From an uncultured Altererythrobacter sp. (lineage in GTDB: Bacteria; Pseudomonadota; Alphaproteobacteria; Sphingomonadales; Sphingomonadaceae), in assembly GCA_937950385.1 (NCBI GenBank), contig CALFEA010000203.1, positions 1-19,417 on the forward strand: a DNA stretch of 19,417 nt, read 5' to 3'. The notes under the pieces are model-generated. The model was not told the origin of the DNA and did not search any database. It saw only the letters and a list, made by a program, of their open reading frames with translations. The position numbers and the translations under genes were made by a program. Shown here in pieces: positions 8,933-14,678 of the stretch. How positions within the stretch are numbered: position 1 is the stretch's first letter; every line of letters starts with the position of its first letter.

Positions 8933-10012
8933 TTAGTTGCACGGCGAACTCGTCCAAGCGCCTGGCTCAGGGCTGCGTTTGCATTTTTGCGATAAATATA
9001 AGCGTTCAAGATACCATTTGCCATCGTGGAGCCGCGCAAGGCCGCTCCAACGCTCTGCCTCAATTGAATCATCTAGAATGCCGAAAGTTGTAATGGTGGC
9101 CAAAACCATATGATGATCCTTGAAACCCTCTGGCACATCATCGGTCCGATAGGCATTGAATGTCACTGCGGGCCGCCCTTCGGCGGCGTTCAAATGGCCG
9201 TCGGCATAGATTGACATCAACTCAAAAACGGAAGGTGCCCGTGCTAGGCGCCATGCCTCATGATTTATCTTGCGCCAGATCGCGGGGTTTGTGGTGGTCA
9301 CTGCGCCTTTGAGGGTTGGGATTGCGATTTCAAGCGTGAGGTCGGCGGCAAAAGCTTGGGCAAGGCTGACATAGGAAAAGTCGGGCAGGGTCGGATAGGG
9401 CAAGCCAGAGGTCACTCTGCGATCTTGGCAGGCAAGCGCGCTAAATTCGGTGCCGATTTTCAAACCCAGCGCGCCGTCTTTAAATTTGGTGACGCGGATG
9501 CCGCGGGTAATGTGCGGTGAACGCAGCAATCTGGCGTCGCATTTCCAATCTTCGCTTGAAAGCGCGCTAATCGAGAAGCCGTCTGCGCCGATGTAATTGA
9601 TCAGGCCCTCAACTTCGGCGGCTGACATGTTCGCATTGATCTTTTGGTCAAAGCCGATTGTGAACGATACATTGCCGCCAAAGACACGCAGATATTGCGG
9701 CAAGGGCGCAAATGGGTTGGCTTCAAATTCGCCGGTTAAACCCGCAAAGTCTGGCTGCCATTTGTTGGAACCAATCTGTGTCAGCCATGCAGCCGCCTTT
9801 GCCTCCGTTTCGCGCTTATATGCCCCGCTAGGCTCGCGGCCATCGTGCGGATGTATGGCATAGCTGCGGGTCAGCGTATCTCGCTCAGACCGTTCGGCCA
9901 CCTCAAAGGGGATGTTTGGATCGGTCTGCGCGGCGTACGCCGGAACGGTAAAGCCCAAAGTCACGCAAAGAAGTGCAGCGGCGATGCTGGTCCGGTTAAT
10001 CGGAAAACGCAT
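8933..10012 (-). CDS. Secreted protein of unknown function
   Basis: The 359-residue product was not recognised. It begins with a clear Sec signal peptide (MRFPINRTSIAAALLC, cleavage after VPAYA at residue 27), so the mature chain is periplasmic or exported. No membrane segment follows. Cysteines occur in WKCDARLL, in ALACQDRR and twice near the C-terminus (SQKCK and SSPCN), which could form two disulfides. The C-terminal part (GKWYLERLYLSQ) is aromatic and strand-like. The frame is open to 10249, but the ATG at 10010-10012 directly precedes the signal peptide and has GGGA nine bases upstream, so the longer start was rejected. It converges with the tam operon across a 75-base gap containing only a weak 5-bp hairpin. 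Confidence 0.75.
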   Translation of the reverse strand: MRFPINRTSIAAALLCVTLGFTVPAYAAQTDPNIPFEVAERSERDTLTRSYAIHPHDGREPSGAYKRETEAKAAAWLTQIGSNKWQPDFAGLTGEFEANPFAPLPQYLRVFGGNVSFTIGFDQKINANMSAAEVEGLINYIGADGFSISALSSEDWKCDARLLRSPHITRGIRVTKFKDGALGLKIGTEFSALACQDRRVTSGLPYPTLPDFSYVSLAQAFAADLTLEIAIPTLKGAVTTTNPAIWRKINHEAWRLARAPSVFELMSIYADGHLNAAEGRPAVTFNAYRTDDVPEGFKDHHMVLATITTFGILDDSIEAERWSGLARLHDGKWYLERLYLSQKCKRSPEPGAWTSSPCN

Positions 10013-10556
10013 GTCGCACATTCCCAGCAGAAGCGTCAATCCGGGTCGTTGGCACCATTGCATACCCTCGCTGTGTGCAGGGCTTGCTTTGGTCTGCAGA
10101 AGGCCGTTCAAAATCGCCAAACCTCCAAACACACATGGGCCGGCCCTGACCGGGCATGATCGCACCGCGGTGCGCGCCAAACACATAAAGGTCGCCGCGA
10201 TAACCGCCGCCATTATGGCTTGCTGGATCTCAGATGCGCTGCTGACCATCGAGGAAAATAGACTGCCTCTTGATCGCCGTGCAGATCAAACGCCATGTCA
10301 ATCGGCACAAGCTCGCCGTCTTTCGTATAATAGTCAGTGGATGTCTTTTGTTCGAAAACGAACTTCTTCTCGTTCTCGCCAATGGGACGGTTAGCGCCTG
10401 TTACAGACTGGCACTAAGCAATTTCAGCCAGCGGTTCGATTATCTGGACATTAGGCGTGGGAGCCAAAAGGCTGAACCGCATAATACTGCAGTGTGATTT
10501 GGGGTTCGGTAGCTTTTTCTTTCGTCAAGGAACGACGACGATAGGGCTCGTGCAAT
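10013..10556. other. Gene-poor 544-base stretch, possibly decayed coding sequence
   Basis: No intact gene with a start, ribosome site and recognisable protein was found here. Short open frames exist on both strands. On the minus strand, two adjacent open stretches in different frames read in a protein-like way (10213-10413 and about 9996-10233). The stretch may carry the promoter of the secreted protein gene below it, but no clear -35/-10 pair was identified. Confidence 0.5.
10213..10482 (-). pseudogene. Possible gene remnant with in-frame stop
   Basis: From an ATG at 10480-10482 the minus strand encodes 22 residues (MRFSLLAPTPNV...), then a TAG at 10414-10416. The same frame then stays open for 66 codons (containing RPIGENEKKFVFEQK and DYYTKDGELVPIDM) to a TAA at 10213. 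The second part has no usable ATG, GTG or TTG near its start, but its composition looks coding. A remnant broken by a stop is one reading; chance is another. No family was recognised. Confidence 0.22.
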
Positions 10557-11006
10557 TCACATAACTATTGCTGTGATTACGAGAATACCAATACCAAAAA
10601 GGGCAACTGCGAGCGGCACGATTAACACTTGTCCGTAGACGGACTTTGCATCCATTAAGCCGGTCCAAGTGTCCAGCGGTTTGCCGTGTTCAAGCGGCGA
10701 GGCTTCCTCTGGACCCGCTTGGCGTATCCCAATGCGAGCCACTCCGAAGTAGATTGCAGCGTAGAGAACCGAAACGACAATCATGAAGCGAGCTTCTCCG
10801 CTGCCACCAGTTGCAAGAGCAATCGCTGAGAAGAAAACGGCATAGCAAGACAGCATGGCGATCCACACATTCTTTGGAAGCTGAAACCCCTTGTGCTTGG
10901 GCGCCATTGGCGGCGCGGACATGGGTTGGAGCACACTTTCAAGAGCGTGCAATTCGGCGTCAAATTCTGCATCGCGGTCAGCAATTATGGATTGTTGTTC
11001 AAACAT
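10557..11006 (-). CDS. Small membrane protein co-encoded with truncated globin
   Basis: This 149-residue protein has a hydrophilic N-terminus of about 45 residues and three predicted membrane helices (about 47-66, 72-92 and 125-147), the last ending exactly at the C-terminus. Its start codon lies inside the end of the globin gene (8-bp overlap, different frame), so the two are certainly co-transcribed and probably translationally coupled. No family was recognised. Because it shares an operon with a globin next to an NsrR-type regulator, it likely acts in nitric oxide or redox stress at the inner membrane. It has no obvious haem- or copper-ligand motif: histidines are few and outside the helices. 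A catalytic role is therefore unsupported. Confidence 0.8.
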   Translation of the reverse strand: MFEQQSIIADRDAEFDAELHALESVLQPMSAPPMAPKHKGFQLPKNVWIAMLSCYAVFFSAIALATGGSGEARFMIVVSVLYAAIYFGVARIGIRQAGPEEASPLEHGKPLDTWTGLMDAKSVYGQVLIVPLAVALFGIGILVITAIVM

Positions 11007-11478
11007 GGGGAAGGTTCTTTCCTGCTTTGGAGCCAGTCAGTCCATCACGGCGAAGGCTGATTCCGGTTAATAGACTATCGGCGATTGAGCGGGCTCTTGT
11101 TGCCACTAAGAGGGTGCCCTCCTGCTCGACTTCAAGCGAACGCAATGTTGCGTAGAACAGCGTGAGCCAGCGCTCGAAATGGAATTCGGTTAGGCCTGGG
11201 ATGACCATGTGCTTTTGCATTGGGTTCCCCGAAAATTCACCGCTATTGAAAAGTACTGAGCGCCAAAACGTCTTCATCCGCTCCAGGTGCGGCGGCCAGT
11301 CGGAAATCCGCTCAGCAAAGATCGGAGCAAGCAATTCGTCTTGGCGGATCGCATCATAGAACGTCTCTACCATGCGTGAAATAAACCGTTCATCCACACC
11401 AAGGGCCTCAGCCTGGACGCGCTTGGCTTTGCGCGCAGCAAGGGCATGTTCACGGGACTGGACTTGAACTGTTGACAT
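10999..11478 (-). CDS. Group III truncated haemoglobin
   Basis: The 159-residue product matches group III truncated globins, which bind oxygen and nitric oxide and in Campylobacter (Ctb) are induced by NO. Visible landmarks are FY at residues 40-41 (Tyr B10), the stretch WPPHLERMKTFWRS (61-74) with a likely distal His64, GNPMQKH (84-90) with the likely proximal His90, and HFERWLTLF (100-108) with the G8 tryptophan. It is longer than the usual 120-140 residues by an N-terminal extension of about 25 residues rich in Ala, Lys and Arg. The ATG at 11476-11478 was chosen: GGAAG lies about eight bases upstream, whereas the longer frame begins at a TTG. The gene overlaps the following membrane protein gene by 8 bp and is divergent from nsrR. 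Confidence 0.9.
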   Translation of the reverse strand: MSTVQVQSREHALAARKAKRVQAEALGVDERFISRMVETFYDAIRQDELLAPIFAERISDWPPHLERMKTFWRSVLFNSGEFSGNPMQKHMVIPGLTEFHFERWLTLFYATLRSLEVEQEGTLLVATRARSIADSLLTGISLRRDGLTGSKAGKNLPHV

Positions 11479-11500
11479 GGCGTTCTTCCGAATCAAATGC

Positions 11501-11515
11501 GGTATATGAAATACC
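11501..11515. promoter_or_regulatory. Inverted repeat GGTAT-N5-ATACC, probable NsrR operator (site 1)
   Basis: A perfect 5-5-5 inverted repeat lies in the 85 bases between the globin and nsrR genes. It begins 23 bases upstream of the globin start codon. Repeats of AT-rich half-sites are typical for Rrf2-family regulators; assignment to NsrR is inferred from adjacency. Confidence 0.6.
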
Positions 11516-11541
11516 TCTTAAATCCACTTGTGATTAAAAGC

Positions 11542-11556
11542 AATATATAATATACC
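11542..11556. promoter_or_regulatory. Degenerate second operator copy (site 2)
   Basis: AATAT-ATAAT-ATACC keeps the right half-site of site 1 exactly. Over 14 bases (11506-11519 against 11547-11560) the two copies agree at 12 positions, including ATACCTCTT in full. The offset is 41 bp, near four helical turns, so both would lie on one DNA face. It overlaps the nsrR -10 element, consistent with autorepression. Confidence 0.5.
11546..11551 (+). promoter_or_regulatory. nsrR -10 element TATAAT
   Basis: An exact TATAAT ends 12 bases before the nsrR ATG. No good -35 lies at the standard distance. If used, the transcript would begin about five bases before the start codon, giving a nearly leaderless mRNA. 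The region upstream of the ATG has no Shine-Dalgarno, which fits. Confidence 0.4.
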
Positions 11557-11563
11557 TCTTTTA

Positions 11564-11992
11564 ATGCAGCTCAATCTCCGCACCGACTATGCCCTTAGGA
11601 TGCTTATGGCCCTCGCCGCCAAGGAAGAGGTTGTATCGATTGATTGGATTGCAGAACGCTATTCAATCTCGCGCAACCATTTGGCGAAAGTCGCGCAGGA
11701 TCTGGCTGCGGCAGGCTTTATTGAAACAATTCGCGGCCGCAGTGGCGGCGTGCGATTGGCGCGTCCACCCGCTGAAATCAATGTGGGTGATGTTGTCCGT
11801 ACGCTGGAGAATATGGAGGGGTTTGTTGCTTGTATGGGCGGAAAATCTGATTGCTCCATTGTTGGAGCGTGCGGATTGAAGGGCGCTCTTGGCGGGGCCC
11901 TGCAGGCCTTTCTGGTTCACTTGGACGGCTATACTCTTTCGCAAATCATGGGCCCGCGCACAAACCTTCTTGCAATGCTTGAGCCGGGCTAA
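11564..11992 (+). CDS. nsrR: NsrR-type Rrf2-family iron-sulfur transcriptional regulator
   Basis: This 142-residue protein has the Rrf2 winged helix (MQLNLRTDYALRML at the start, recognition region about residues 25-48, wing GRSGGVRLARP at 58-68) and three cysteines, C90, C97 and C103, that in NsrR hold an iron-sulfur cluster destroyed by nitric oxide. The C-x6-C-x5-C spacing, followed by GLKGAL and the helix LQAFLVHLDGYTL, resembles NsrR more than IscR or CymR. NsrR represses NO-detoxification genes until NO destroys the cluster. The divergent globin operon is the natural target. The start is fixed by the family's N-terminus although no Shine-Dalgarno precedes it. An IscR-like or other Rrf2 role is less likely since no isc/suf genes are nearby. 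Confidence 0.85.
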   Translation: MQLNLRTDYALRMLMALAAKEEVVSIDWIAERYSISRNHLAKVAQDLAAAGFIETIRGRSGGVRLARPPAEINVGDVVRTLENMEGFVACMGGKSDCSIVGACGLKGALGGALQAFLVHLDGYTLSQIMGPRTNLLAMLEPG

Positions 11993-12051
11993 ACATTGCT
12001 GCGTCTTGTGATGCTCGGCATCCATCATTTTCCTATGCGCGAGAAACTCTA

Positions 12052-12080
12052 TTGCCTTAAACGGTAGTTTTTACTAACAT
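12052..12080 (+). promoter_or_regulatory. Candidate sigma-70-like promoter of the dimethylformamidase-like operon
   Basis: TTGCCT and TAACAT are separated by 17 bases and end about 52 bases before the start codon. The intergenic region between nsrR and this gene is 140 bases and has no other clear promoter. Confidence 0.35.
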
Positions 12081-12121
12081 TGGGGCGTAGAGCGCAAGCC
12101 GCGCTATCGCCTTTCAATGCT

Positions 12122-12126
12122 GGAGA
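12122..12126 (+). promoter_or_regulatory. Ribosome-binding site that decides the start of the dimethylformamidase-like gene
   Basis: GGAGA lies six bases before the ATG at 12133 but touches the in-frame ATG at 12127, so the second ATG is the better start. Confidence 0.6.
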
Positions 12127-12132
12127 ATGCAG

Positions 12133-13695
12133 ATGTCACAGCCGCTTTTTTACCCGAATCGGATCAGTACGACTGCTGGTGATGTTATTGATATTTGCGC
12201 AAGTTCTGCCGACCCGGATTGCACGCTAAAGATAAGCCGGATTGGCAAAGCGCAGGTCAATGTTCTTGAAATGCCGCTGACTGTGGGGTCCCACTCGGTT
12301 CCGGAAGAGGCGGACCGCTATGGCTGTGATTGGCCCGCCGCCGGTCAATTTACAATCGCTGATGACTGGCAAACCGGCTATTATGACCTGGAGCTAAGCG
12401 CGAGCAATGGTGAGGCATCGCACCATTTTATTTGTGTGCGCAAAGCAGCCAACGCCAAGAAGGCCAAAGCGGTCATTGTGCTCACAACCAACACTTACGC
12501 CGCTTACAATTATTGGGGCGGCCGAAACTCCTATGCCCATGTAGATAAATTGCAACTGGGCGAGATTGACCCCGCAACTGCACGCGAATTGGCTTTGGGC
12601 GAATTGTCGTGCCGGCGTCCACTCGCGCAAGGGCTATTTGCCTCCCCTCCAGGTGCGCCGCGTTTGATCGCCGACACGGTCCGCGAAAAAGATGGTTTTC
12701 CTGCGTCAATGGGTATGGACTGGATCATGAAGCATCAACCCTCCTCCTATGATGGATCCGCCGGCTTCTTACGAAAATGGGAACATGTCTTCGTCGCATG
12801 GGCTGAAGAGAATGGATATGATCTGGACTATGTCACAGATCACGATTTTGAAAATCGTGAAGGTGTGCTTGATGGTTATGCCGTTGCGCTGCTTGTTGGT
12901 CATTCAGAATATTGGTCAGCCAAAGGCCGCACCCAGCTTGATGCTTTTGTCGAAGGAGGCGGAAATCTTGCCTCGCTATCGGGAAATACGGCCTATTGGA
13001 AAGTGCGTTGGAGCGATGATGGTGCAACCATGACTGCGCACAAATGGAATGGCGAGAAAAACGACCCTTTATGGAATGACCCTGAGCGCAGCCATGAAGC
13101 TACCCACCTATGGTCGCATCCTCAATTTGGTAATCCTGAGGCAACGACCTTTGGTTTGTCTTTTCTATATGGCGGCTACCACCGCCTCGCGATGTGCGCG
13201 GCACGCGGCGCGGCAGCTTTCACGATTTACGATGACGATCATTGGGCTCTGGAAGGATCAGATCTTTTCTATGGTGACCTGCTAGGCGCTGACGTTCCCT
13301 TAGTGGGATATGAAAATGATGGCTGCCCAATCCGCTTTGGCGATGATGGTTTGCCAGTGGCAGACGGCGGGCTTGGTGTGCCAGATAATCTGCAGATCAT
13401 CGGCTTTGCCCCTGCGACCTTGGCAGAGAGCCCGCGCAGCAAATTTCCAGAGATGATCCCGCCTGAACAAACAGATGCGCTGGCAAGGATCGCATATGGA
13501 AATGATGATGAAACAACGCAGCAGCGCTTGATGCGCGGCCATGCCGTTATGGCTAGTTTTACCAAGGGTAAAGGCGAGGTGTTTAACAGCGGGACGACAG
13601 AATGGGCGCATGGATTGGCGGCTGGCAATCCTTTCATCGAAACCATCACGCATAATGTCTTGGCAAGGTTTGGTGCAGAAAGGGTAGGGATATGA
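12133..13695 (+). CDS. N,N-dimethylformamidase large (beta) subunit-like protein
   Basis: The 520-residue product resembles the catalytic core of the large subunit of N,N-dimethylformamidase, which hydrolyses dimethylformamide to dimethylamine and formate using a mononuclear iron. Recognisable blocks (numbered from the chosen start) are NTYAAYNYWGG (about residues 120-130), YVTDHDFE (233-240), VGHSEYWS (255-262) and LSGNTAYWKVRW (282-293). The HxE of HSEYW (His257, Glu259) matches the His and Glu iron ligands of the known enzyme; which tyrosine is the third ligand was not settled. The first 105 residues look like a beta-sandwich. It is shorter than the roughly 760-residue enzyme subunit, and no small alpha subunit gene lies near. 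The substrate may be a different amide. It overlaps the next gene by 4 bp (ATGA). Confidence 0.82.
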   Translation: MSQPLFYPNRISTTAGDVIDICASSADPDCTLKISRIGKAQVNVLEMPLTVGSHSVPEEADRYGCDWPAAGQFTIADDWQTGYYDLELSASNGEASHHFICVRKAANAKKAKAVIVLTTNTYAAYNYWGGRNSYAHVDKLQLGEIDPATARELALGELSCRRPLAQGLFASPPGAPRLIADTVREKDGFPASMGMDWIMKHQPSSYDGSAGFLRKWEHVFVAWAEENGYDLDYVTDHDFENREGVLDGYAVALLVGHSEYWSAKGRTQLDAFVEGGGNLASLSGNTAYWKVRWSDDGATMTAHKWNGEKNDPLWNDPERSHEATHLWSHPQFGNPEATTFGLSFLYGGYHRLAMCAARGAAAFTIYDDDHWALEGSDLFYGDLLGADVPLVGYENDGCPIRFGDDGLPVADGGLGVPDNLQIIGFAPATLAESPRSKFPEMIPPEQTDALARIAYGNDDETTQQRLMRGHAVMASFTKGKGEVFNSGTTEWAHGLAAGNPFIETITHNVLARFGAERVGI

Positions 13696-14510
13696 CGCGC
13701 ACGATCCTGATAACGGGGGCATCGTCTGGGATTGGCTTGGCGACAGCAAAAGCTCTGGCTGAATCGGGCTTCAGGGTGATCGGAACAAGCCGCAGCGCAG
13801 CAACCGATACAGAAATATCGAACAAGGGCATTTCCATGTGCCAATTGGACGTCTGTGATGACGCATCAGTTTTGGCCCTGAAACAGCGGCTGACCCAAGC
13901 AGGCGCGATGCCAGATGCGCTTATTCTGAACGCTGGTTTCGGAATTTCGGGGCCAATCGAAGAAACTTCTGCTGCCAGCGTAACGGCCCAATTTGATACC
14001 AATGTAGTCGGCGTTCACCGCGTTATCCGGGAATTCTTGCCATCACTGCGTAACAAACGAAACGGTCGCATAATTGTGATTGGATCAATGTTGGGACGCT
14101 TCACAGTGCCGTTTCAATCATTTTATGCTTCGTCAAAAGCCGCTATCGCTACCTATACCGAGGGGCTCCGGATGGAAGTTAAGGAATTTGGCATCAAGGT
14201 TAGCCTGATTGAACCTGGTGACCACCAATCCGACTTTGCATCAAATCGCGATCGTCCGCAAAAGAGCCAATCCAGCCCATATGAACCGCAGTGCGGAAAA
14301 GCTCTCGCAATCATGGAAAAAAGCGAGCGCAACGGACCGCCGGCTAAGCGCGTTGCCGATATGGTTCATAGTGTTATCACCCACCCCAAACCTAAGGCCC
14401 AATACCTATGCATCCAAAACTCTGAACGGCGGTTGCTTTGGTTGAAACGCATCTTGAGCCCTGAGCGATTCGAACGATTTGTTCTACATGAATTAGGCTT
14501 TACTAGCTAG
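13692..14510 (+). CDS. Short-chain dehydrogenase/reductase (classical SDR)
   Basis: A 272-residue NAD(P)-dependent oxidoreductase of the classical SDR family. The cofactor motif TGASSGIG is at residues 8-15, NAG at 80-82, and the catalytic residues are Asn104, Ser132, Tyr145 and Lys149 (YASSK). An Arg at position 34, just after the second strand (GTSR), favours NADPH. Length and the PGD after strand six are normal for the family. The start overlaps the stop of the dimethylformamidase-like gene (ATGA), so the two are coupled and probably act on one pathway, for example on an aldehyde, ketone or alcohol released or made before the amide is cut. The substrate cannot be read from the sequence. 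Confidence 0.92.
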   Translation: MTRTILITGASSGIGLATAKALAESGFRVIGTSRSAATDTEISNKGISMCQLDVCDDASVLALKQRLTQAGAMPDALILNAGFGISGPIEETSAASVTAQFDTNVVGVHRVIREFLPSLRNKRNGRIIVIGSMLGRFTVPFQSFYASSKAAIATYTEGLRMEVKEFGIKVSLIEPGDHQSDFASNRDRPQKSQSSPYEPQCGKALAIMEKSERNGPPAKRVADMVHSVITHPKPKAQYLCIQNSERRLLWLKRILSPERFERFVLHELGFTS

Positions 14511-14532
14511 ATTTATGCAGCAAAATGTCTGT

Positions 14533-14570
14533 AAAGCATCCGAGCGGCGTAATATTTAAATGAATGCTTT
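14533..14570. repeat. Inverted repeat AAAGCAT-N24-ATGCTTT
   Basis: Perfect 7-bp arms separated by 24 bases, directly after the SDR gene. It may be a spaced operator for the receptor promoter or a weak hairpin in the transcript; it has no following T-run. Confidence 0.3.
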
Positions 14571-14608
14571 CAATGATATAAGGTTAAGTTATGCCTCTCC
14601 TCAGCACT

Positions 14609-14623
14609 CGCTTGACGTAAGCG
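14609..14623. promoter_or_regulatory. Inverted repeat CGCTT-N5-AAGCG overlapping the -35 of the TonB receptor gene
   Basis: A perfect 5-5-5 inverted repeat whose centre contains TTGACG. The overlap with the likely -35 suggests a repressor operator. No regulator gene for it was identified here. Confidence 0.4.
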
Positions 14624-14640
14624 TTAAAAGTTACTATTTA
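14612..14640 (+). promoter_or_regulatory. Candidate promoter of the TonB-dependent receptor gene
   Basis: TTGACG, 17 bases, then TATTTA. The -35 is good and the -10 is weak. A start near 14647 would put the next hairpin at the extreme 5' end of the transcript. Confidence 0.35.
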
Positions 14641-14645
14641 CTAGC

Positions 14646-14663
14646 TTTCTATAGCAATAGAAA
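14646..14663 (+). promoter_or_regulatory. 5'-leader hairpin TTTCTAT-AGCA-ATAGAAA
   Basis: A perfect 7-bp stem with a 4-base loop ends three bases before the Shine-Dalgarno GGGAG (14667-14671). It is AT-rich and could be a leader hairpin affecting stability, or a DNA operator. Confidence 0.4.
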
Positions 14664-14678
14664 ATTGGGAGATGGAAG

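Noticed and set aside
10013..10249. 79-residue N-terminal extension of the secreted protein
   Set aside because: The signal peptide starts at the ATG at 10010-10012; the extension would bury it and is not family-like.
10270..10497. 75-residue plus-strand frame in the gene-poor stretch
   Set aside because: No ribosome site and no recognisable protein; the opposite strand reads more like coding sequence.
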